A stretch of DNA of 64,000 bases from Alteribacillus bidgolensis. GTDB lineage: Bacteria; Bacillota; Bacilli; Bacillales; Marinococcaceae. Within the stretch, counting starts at the first letter, position 1; every line of letters begins with the position of its first letter. Shown here one piece after another: positions 58,439 through 64,000 of this stretch. The translations under genes and the position numbers were made by a program. Location: the NCBI RefSeq assembly GCF_002886255.1, contig NZ_KZ614149.1, positions 3,100,001 through 3,164,000 on the forward strand. Reading direction: 5' to 3'. Under the pieces are notes generated by a model. The model was not told the DNA's origin and did not search any database. It worked only from the letters and a program-made list of their open reading frames with translations.

Positions 58439-60199
58439 CTAAGTGAGCAAATTGTATTCGTTCAACTTTTTATACAGAGTCGTTCTATGGATGCCGAGAG
58501 CATCAGCAGTCTTTGTTTTATTTCCTTCATGTTTTTCTAGTTCTTCTTCAATCAGCTCTTTTTCTTGCAGCATCTTTTTTGATTTCAATGAATATTCAGT
58601 AGTCGAACTGCTTGGTAATACGCTGTTTCTTATATCATCGGGCAAATCTGATTCCTTGATCATGCTGCCTTCGGTTAACACCACAAGCTGTTCTGCTATA
58701 TTTGTCAATTCCCTTATATTCCCAGGCCACCGATAATTCATTAAGCATTCCATCGCGTGTTGATCAATTTGTTTGACAGAAATCCCATTTTCCTTACAAA
58801 ATTTTTTCACGTAATGACCGAATAAGAGTGGTATATCTTCGGTTCTTTCCCGAAGCGGCGTAATGTTAATATTAATCACGTTTAATCGGTAGTATAAATC
58901 CTTTCGAAATTGTTTGTTTTCAACGAGATCTTTAAGGCTTTCATTTGTGGCCGCTATCACTCTCACATGTAACGGTACCCGAACATGACTGCCTATTTTC
59001 ACTACCTCACGCTCTTCAAGAATGCGAAGCAGTTTTGCCTGCATCGGCAAAGGCATCGTGCTGATTTCATCTAGGAATAAAGTTCCGTAATTAGCTGCTT
59101 CAAATTTCCCTTTGTGTCCGCCTTTTTTCGCGCCAGTAAATGCTCCTTCTTCATAGCCGAATAATTCTGCTTCCAAAAGGTGTTCTGGAATCGCTGCACA
59201 ATTAATACTTACAAATTCTCCTTTTCTTTCACTCATTTGGTGAATAGATTGTGCAAATAATTCTTTACCAGTACCACTTTCCCCGCTAAGCATCACCGTT
59301 GCCTTTGTTTTGGCTGCCTTTCTTGCTTTGCTTTTACTGTCCATCAAACTGCCGTTTTCCCCGAGAATCTGCTCAAAAGAGTATAGATTGGGTTGATTTT
59401 TCGTACGTGACCTTTCTTCATCTTCAAATGGCGGCACACTTTGCATATTGCCTGCATTTCCAAGAATTCGATATAGTTCACTTACTCCTTCAAAGATGAG
59501 CATCCCTATTGCCCCAGTTACCTCTCCATCTTTCCAAATAGGAATACGGTGAACGATCATCTTCTGCCCTTGGATAATTTGAATTTCTCCTTTTTCTGGT
59601 ACTCCAGACTGGACTGTAATATGAAGCCTTGTATTTTCAATCACCTCTTCGACTGAACGTCCAATCACTTCTTCTTCTGGGGATAGGCCTAGAAAATTTC
59701 TGTAGGTACGGTTCATTTGCTGAATAATTCCGTCCCGGTCCACCACGGCAATACCTTCGTATGCACTGTTTAAAATAACATCCGTTATTTCTGTATAATG
59801 TGTCAGCGACTCCGATAATTCCTTGTACGCCATAAGCATGCTTTTGACAGTAAAAACACCGCATACCTTTCCTTTGTCATCAATAACTGGAATGGGCAGG
59901 TTCTCTTGGGCTATATCAAAAAAAGAATCCGTTAATCGACAACTCAGAGTCTTTTGTATCATCTCTTCTTTCATTTTTTTCTTAATGTTTTTATCTTTCG
60001 AAAGATAAAAATTTACTTTGGAAACGGAAAGCATACCTAGAGGTTCTTTAATTTCATTAATAAGCACGATCTTGTGAAGATCTTCATTGTTTTTTATTTC
60101 CAACAGAATTTCTTCTACTTTCGTTCTCCCTGCTTCAAAGGTGATAGCTTTCTCCATCCATTTTTTAATAGTAACGCACTGTTGAATATGTTCTATCAT
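58439..60199 (-). CDS. Sigma-54-dependent activator with CBS-like and PAS sensor domains
   Basis: The 586-residue enhancer-binding protein has, in order, a CBS-type pair (about 8-125, with VIDDKGKVCGVFTVKSM), a PAS domain (about 135-240, YEGIAVVDRDGIIQQMNRTY, GLSPEEEVIGRSVEEVI), the AAA+ domain (about 275-500; Walker A GESGTGKE 306-313, GAFTGA 352-357, DEISTMPLPMQAKLLR, R-finger region), and a Fis-type helix-turn-helix (NKTKTADALGIHRTTLYKKL). No receiver domain, so control is by ligand, not by a sensor kinase. It lies directly upstream of the operon it probably controls. Confidence 0.92.
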   Translation of the reverse strand: MIEHIQQCVTIKKWMEKAITFEAGRTKVEEILLEIKNNEDLHKIVLINEIKEPLGMLSVSKVNFYLSKDKNIKKKMKEEMIQKTLSCRLTDSFFDIAQENLPIPVIDDKGKVCGVFTVKSMLMAYKELSESLTHYTEITDVILNSAYEGIAVVDRDGIIQQMNRTYRNFLGLSPEEEVIGRSVEEVIENTRLHITVQSGVPEKGEIQIIQGQKMIVHRIPIWKDGEVTGAIGMLIFEGVSELYRILGNAGNMQSVPPFEDEERSRTKNQPNLYSFEQILGENGSLMDSKSKARKAAKTKATVMLSGESGTGKELFAQSIHQMSERKGEFVSINCAAIPEHLLEAELFGYEEGAFTGAKKGGHKGKFEAANYGTLFLDEISTMPLPMQAKLLRILEEREVVKIGSHVRVPLHVRVIAATNESLKDLVENKQFRKDLYYRLNVININITPLRERTEDIPLLFGHYVKKFCKENGISVKQIDQHAMECLMNYRWPGNIRELTNIAEQLVVLTEGSMIKESDLPDDIRNSVLPSSSTTEYSLKSKKMLQEKELIEEELEKHEGNKTKTADALGIHRTTLYKKLNEYNLLT

Positions 60200-60299
60200 A
60201 CCCGGCCCTCCCGATTGTATTCCAGTTCACATATCTTCTATATTATCATTTTAGAAGAGAAGACTTCCTCTTTTATTTTGTGCAGGGCGCAGCCCAAAA

Positions 60300-60660
60300 A
60301 TAAGGGGGGATGAATCGCCTTTTTGCATATCGGAACATATAATATTCTTGTACAGATTGCTCTTTGAAAACTGGATAAATGAGGTTGTGGCAAGAAATGC
60401 TTTGTCACGTAAAATATCCAAGCAACAATCGCCCCACACGTACCGAAGTTGCGAAAACCAAGCTAAAGTAGAACGTATGGCGAGTCCAACGTACAAGTTT
60501 TTTGTTTTCACTGTAGGGACTACGAATAGAGCCTGCTAATATAACTGGTGGCTGCACTGGTGTTCGCAGGAATCCCCCAATTCAAATTTCTCCAGAAATT
60601 AAGTGGGGGGTGACATTCCTGCTCCATCCATACCTGGAAGTAAACAGGTTAATATCAACT
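60300..60660 (+). mobile_element. Probable IS200/IS605-type remnant without transposase (omega-RNA-like end)
   Basis: No intact ORF. The tail contains the stem GCAGGAAT-CCCCC / GGGGG-ATTCCTGC (60566-60622) with an inner AAATTTC/GAAATT pairing, of the kind seen at the 3' end of TnpB (IS1341-type) units, preceded by TGTAGGGACTACGAATAGAG and TGGTGGCTGCACTGGTGTTC. Upstream runs CTTTTTGCATATCGGAACAT, like a left end. I infer an element in which tnpB has been deleted. The recognition is from memory of such elements. Confidence 0.45.
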
Positions 60661-60684
60661 TTTCAGATGGGGGCTGTATGAAAC

Positions 60685-61350
60685 TCATTTTAGCGTTTGA
60701 ATCATCAATTCAAGTTCTTTCTCCCTAACCACGGCATAATAGATGTCTTCTGTTTTCTCATACCCTTTTGCATGCAGTTCGTTTTTTAACCAATCTCCGT
60801 CTTTATTAATCAGCTTAAGATTTTTGTGCTGCACTCTTCCTTCGACGATCACTGCAATAGGAAGCCCTTTGTAATCAGGTGTAATATTTAAATTCTGAAG
60901 CGTAACAGGAGTGACCTCTGGTTTAGGTATGACACTCAGCTTTCCATTAGGTTCTAACAATACATATTCGATCTCCTTAATATCAGGATAGCCAGCTGAT
61001 CGAATACTTGAAAGCAATTCTGCTAAAGAATAACGGCTTTTCTTTAAATTTTTAACAATAAGTTTCCCATGTTTAACTAAAATAGTAGGTTCTCCAATAA
61101 TAAACTGGCTGAGAGGCTGAACAAGGCTTAACCTGGCAATCAAGCTGTATAATAACCCAATGACAAGAATGCTGATAATGCCATGTGAAAAATCCTTAAT
61201 TTCGATGACACTTAACCCGACATAAGATAAAAAGAAAAGCGTGATCAAATCATAAGGCGTCCACTGTGACAACAACGATTTTCCTAACAATCGCATAATC
61301 ACAAAAATCAATACAAACAAAACGGCTAATTTAATAATCTCAATCCACAT
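60685..61350 (-). CDS. DUF421 membrane protein (YetF/YrbG type)
   Basis: This ~221-residue protein has three N-terminal helices (IIKLAVLFVLIFVIMRLLGK, LITLFFLSYVGLSVI, SILVIGLLYSLIARLSL) and a soluble DUF421 domain (about 85-221, PTILVKHGKLIVKNLKKSRYS and LLEPNGKLSVIPKPE) like B. subtilis YetF and YkjA. Germinant-receptor or membrane-stress roles have been suggested for some members; none is assigned here. ATG 61350 has GAGGGTGA upstream; TTG 61371 lies before that site. Confidence 0.87.
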   Translation of the reverse strand: MWIEIIKLAVLFVLIFVIMRLLGKSLLSQWTPYDLITLFFLSYVGLSVIEIKDFSHGIISILVIGLLYSLIARLSLVQPLSQFIIGEPTILVKHGKLIVKNLKKSRYSLAELLSSIRSAGYPDIKEIEYVLLEPNGKLSVIPKPEVTPVTLQNLNITPDYKGLPIAVIVEGRVQHKNLKLINKDGDWLKNELHAKGYEKTEDIYYAVVREKELELMIQTLK

Positions 61351-61430
61351 TGTCACCCTCAATTTTTTCAATATGTTGAATCATTTCCTATTTTAAACTT
61401 CAACTGTTATATCTATTCTCTATTGTGGAT

Positions 61431-61498
61431 TAGAAAAAACTTGGCTTGCTGCCAAGTCTTTTTCCTTATACTTTATTCTTTAACAGTCCTAAAATAAA
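61431..61498 (+). repeat. Two-hairpin repeat, copy 16
   Basis: TAGAAAAAACTTGGCTTGCT, GCCAAGTCTTTTTCCTTATA, CTTTATTCTTTAACAGTCCT, AAAAT. It is internally shortened (the GGCGGAAGC arm is lost). Just past the aroA terminator. Confidence 0.7.
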
Positions 61499-61500
61499 TA

Positions 61501-61545
61501 AAACACCAGTAAAGATTTTTAGCTTTCCTCTTTACTAGTGTTTTG
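61501..61545 (-). terminator. Intrinsic terminator of aroA
   Basis: AAACACCAGTAAAG (61501-61514) and CTTTACTAGTGTTT (61530-61543) pair with one mismatch; minus strand continues TATTTATTTT. Confidence 0.75.
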
Positions 61546-61549
61546 TGTA

Positions 61550-62896
61550 TTATGAAAAGTCAATCGGCACTCCGGTTTTTTCTAACAAGTTATAAAAAGT
61601 AGGACATGTTTTTGATACACAGCCGGGATCTTCTACTGTCACACCAGGAACTTTTGTGCCAATCAGCGACAGTGCCATCGCTACCCGATGGTCGTCATAG
61701 GAATGAAGAGATGTACCCTGCGGTGTTCCTGGATAAACCTTTAAACCGTCCTGAAATTCCTCGACATCAATTCCCATTTTTTGCAGCTCTGTACAAACCG
61801 CTTTAATTCGGTCCGATTCATGATGGCGGATGTGCTCCACTTCTGTAATGGTAATAGGTCCATCGGCAAATGGAGCAATTGCTGCAAGTGTAAGCGTTTG
61901 GTCAGACATTTCTTTCATGCTGATTTCAAAATTCCCTTTTAACTGGGGAACTCCTTGTACTTCAATGTATCCTTCCCCTTTAATCACCCGACAGCCCATT
62001 TTTTCATACAGATCCACCATATAAATATCAGGTTGATTCGTTTGCATAGTAAGATTATTAATACGGACACGTCCATTGTTCATAGCAGCTAAGGCCATAA
62101 AATAGCTTGCTGTTGAGGCGTCCGCTTCTAATGCCATTTTTTTACCGGTATAACTCGACACCGGCACTTTCATATCTGTAAGCTCTTCATTATAATCGGC
62201 TTCTACTCCGAAATCTTTCATAAGGTCGAGTGTTATTTTCACATAAGCATGCTGGACAATATAGTCAGGTATATTTATTCTAAGCGCTTGTTCTGCATAT
62301 GTTCCGGCTAATAGCAACCCGCTTATAAATTGACTGGATACTTTACCTGATATGGTTACTTCTCCGCCTTTTAAGCCGTTTGCATGAATGTTCAGAGGAT
62401 AGAAACCTTCTTTTTCCAAATACTCTACTTTGGCTCCAAGCGTTTCCAATGCTTCCATCAGCGGCTGTACAGGACGCTCACTCATACGCTTACTTGCTTC
62501 TACCTTAAACGTACCTGCCTTTGAAGAAGCTAATGCTCCTGGCAGAAAACGAGCAATGGTACCTGCCGCCCCGATATAAAGGTCTGCCTGTTTTTCCGGC
62601 CAATTTCCTCCGCATCCTTCAATCTTTACTGTATCTCCATTTACCTCAATCGTAATGCCGAGATTGCGAAGAGCCTCAATACACCAGTAAGAATCATCAC
62701 TTCGTAAAATGCCGGACAGCTCAGACGTTCCTTTTGCTAAGGCTGCCATAATTAACGCACGATTAGTAAAACTTTTACTTCCAGGCACGGTAATATTGGT
62801 GTTAACCGTTTCATCTTTTATAGGCGATATGTTTACACTTTTTACATCATTTAAAGCTGCCCACGGGGACCGAGCTTTTAAATCTGGCTTACTCAT
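61550..62896 (-). CDS. aroA: 3-phosphoshikimate 1-carboxyvinyltransferase (EPSP synthase), divergent
   Basis: The 448-residue enzyme of the shikimate pathway joins shikimate 3-phosphate and PEP. Conserved are GSKSFTNRAL (39-48), KVSSQFISGLLLAG, EADASTASYFMALAAM, MSDQTLTLAAIAPF, HHESDRIKAVC, SYDDHRVAMALSL and SKTCPTFY, so the catalytic set is present. The glyphosate/PEP-site motif reads GAAGTIARFL (109-118) where most enzymes have GNAGTAMRPL, so Asn, Met and Pro are replaced. No other shikimate gene is near. It may be a paralogue or a class variant. Confidence 0.88.
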   Translation of the reverse strand: MSKPDLKARSPWAALNDVKSVNISPIKDETVNTNITVPGSKSFTNRALIMAALAKGTSELSGILRSDDSYWCIEALRNLGITIEVNGDTVKIEGCGGNWPEKQADLYIGAAGTIARFLPGALASSKAGTFKVEASKRMSERPVQPLMEALETLGAKVEYLEKEGFYPLNIHANGLKGGEVTISGKVSSQFISGLLLAGTYAEQALRINIPDYIVQHAYVKITLDLMKDFGVEADYNEELTDMKVPVSSYTGKKMALEADASTASYFMALAAMNNGRVRINNLTMQTNQPDIYMVDLYEKMGCRVIKGEGYIEVQGVPQLKGNFEISMKEMSDQTLTLAAIAPFADGPITITEVEHIRHHESDRIKAVCTELQKMGIDVEEFQDGLKVYPGTPQGTSLHSYDDHRVAMALSLIGTKVPGVTVEDPGCVSKTCPTFYNLLEKTGVPIDFS

Positions 62897-63013
62897 CCAA
62901 TCTTCCTTCCTTTGTCTATATAATATTATGTACTATGTAATGAGCTATTTGTATTGTTACCATTACACCACCTTGTTCATCAATAATCAAGTGTTAATCG
63001 TTTAAAGAAATGT

Positions 63014-63101
63014 TAGAAAAACTTGACTTGCCGCCAAATTCAAATGGCGAAAACATAGTTTTACTTATACTATTAACAATTATAAACTTTCCTGAAGTAC
63101 A
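63014..63101 (+). repeat. Two-hairpin repeat, copy 17
   Basis: TAGAAAAACTTGACTTGCCG, CCAAATTCAAATGGCGAAAA, ATAGTTTTACTTATAC and AAACTTTCCTGAAGTACAA. Just past the terminator of the PHP pseudogene. Confidence 0.8.
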
Positions 63102-63136
63102 AAAAAGCCCTTCCTTTAATGATTGAAGGAAGAGCT
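63102..63136 (-). terminator. Intrinsic terminator after the PHP gene
   Basis: On the minus strand GCTCTTCCTT, loop, AAGGAAGGGC then six T. Confidence 0.85.
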
Positions 63137-63152
63137 ATAAAAACTATACTAT

Positions 63153-64000
63153 CTATAGATTTATCTCTCTTTTAGATGACTCATCTGTCCGTTTCATTAA
63201 ATGAACTGCACTTTCTTTGCCCGGGCTTTTGCAGCCAAGCGGATATTCTTGCGACGGACCATACATACCATGAAAATCAGAACCTCCTGTTTGAATGAGG
63301 TTATATTGCGCTGCATATTGTTTAGCTAATTCTTCGGTTTCTTTATTATGCAAAGGATGGAAAACTTCGATTCCTTCTAATCCTTCTTCTGCCCACTCTG
63401 AAATGGCTTCAAAATTATCGAATTGTCCTGGATGAGCATCCCCTGCTGTACGTATCTTTCGAATAGCTTCAACAGTATCCAAATACTCGATTGACATGTG
63501 AGCAATTCCTGCCTCTCCGTCCTTTCCGTCAGCAGAAAATAATGTTTTATACAACGGACTGTAAATCTCATCCGTATAAGGGCGTGCATAATGTGCTGTT
63601 TATAAACAGCTGTGGACCCTTCGGCGTATGACAGCACGTCTTTCCCAGGTAATATCATAACCAGCTTTTGTAATGCTGTTCACCTTTTTATACGAGGCTT
63701 GATGACGTTTTTGCAGCATCGGCTTACAGAATGTTGTAAGCTCAGCGTTTCCTTGATTCACATAATAACCTAATATATGAGCTCTTCTATTGCATTTAAA
63801 ATCAAAAGCCGATTCAATGCCAGGAATAATCGCTTAATTCAGAAGCTTTTTTCGTTTTTTCGGTTAGCCTCTCTTGGTGACCATTCTTCCTTCCTGCTTT
63901 GGCCCCAAGAAATTCCCTTGATGACCAGTTTCCTTTAATCCTCTTCTAATACCGCCAATCCCGCAGTGAGGCAGAAAGAAGGGGCTGCCCTCAGTTTTTG
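63153..64000 (-). pseudogene. PHP-domain phosphoesterase, frameshifted; runs off window
   Basis: The C-terminal 133 codons (63554-63153) read AGDAHPGQFDNFEAI, LEGIEVFHPLHNKE and QTGGSDFHGMYGP, the metal-binding end of a PHP (TrpH/YciV-like) phosphoesterase. Upstream, matching sequence continues in other frames: DVLSYAEGSTAVYKQHIMHA (about 63640-63580), then FDFKCNRRAHILGYYVNQG and KAGYDITWE (about 63820-63660), with stops (for example TAA at 63836 side) before IPGIESAF. At least two frameshifts and more than one stop are needed, so the gene is dead unless the assembly is wrong. Its start is not in the window. Confidence 0.72.

Noticed and set aside
60251..60511. 86-codon minus-strand ORF and antisense ORFs in the 60.2-60.7 kb gap
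   Set aside because: No ribosome-binding site, no recognisable domain; overlaps the element ends.
1..64000. tRNA or rRNA genes
   Set aside because: I saw no GGTTCGAnTCC arm with a matching acceptor stem and no rRNA-like sequence. The words TTTGAAAACTGGATAA at about 60365 resemble an rRNA spacer motif, but no rRNA gene flanks it.

Overview
The window looks like a stretch of the chromosome of a low-GC, spore-forming member of the Bacillaceae, probably a halophilic or alkaliphilic one. Several proteins are rich in acidic residues (RpoE delta, the anti-sigma factor, the SLH protein). The sequence from about 0 to 35.5 kb keeps the core gene order known from Bacillus subtilis: argS-ywiB, cls(ywjE), fadF, acdA, rpoE, pyrG, ywjG, spo0F, fbaA, tal, murAB, glpX, rho, rpmE, tdk, prfA, prmC. 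Nearly all of it is transcribed on the minus strand, so it reads from high to low coordinates.

Region 1 (1-35 kb) is the conserved backbone with some insertions. Between tdk and prfA lie a CoA-disulfide-reductase-like gene, a small lipoprotein, an ECF sigma/anti-sigma pair and a NarK-type transporter. Between rpoE and fadF lies a six-gene acyl-CoA operon (thiolase, 3-hydroxyacyl-CoA dehydrogenase, two acyl-CoA dehydrogenases, TetR regulator, fused isobutyryl-CoA mutase IcmF). Two FadR-like palindromes, in front of the thiolase and in front of fadF, suggest that the whole set forms one TetR regulon for short and branched acyl-CoA breakdown.

Region 2 (35-45 kb) is accessory sequence with decayed genes (PAP2 phosphatase, aldo/keto reductase). 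In the middle is an apparently intact plasmid-type segregation locus on the chromosome: an actin-like ParM homologue, a downstream ribbon-helix-helix ParR-like protein, and an upstream centromere-like array of heptamers in pairs spaced 12 bp. An ornithine-cyclodeaminase-family enzyme, an S-layer-homology protein, an M42 peptidase and a Bcr/CflA transporter follow.

Region 3 (45-64 kb) is modular: the dhaKLM dihydroxyacetone kinase operon; a copper operon set (csoR, copZ, copA) with three matching CsoR operators; an FtsW-family gene; a DMT transporter behind a probable attenuator; a SigO-YvrJ-RsoA-type split sigma factor cassette; a near-consensus parS site; a sigma-54 activator with its target adh-mmsA operon and a textbook -24/-12 promoter; a remnant that looks like an IS200/IS605 element; a DUF421 protein; an EPSP synthase with an unusual substrate-site motif; and a decayed PHP-domain gene that runs off the end.

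A ~98-bp two-hairpin repeat occurs about 17 times in the 64 kb, nearly always between genes and next to the 3' end of a gene. It is the most pervasive unexplained structure here. The best candidates for something undescribed are this repeat family, the chromosomal ParMRC-like locus, the SigO/RsoA-like cassette, the rpmE leader with interlocking stems and the attenuator upstream of the DMT transporter.
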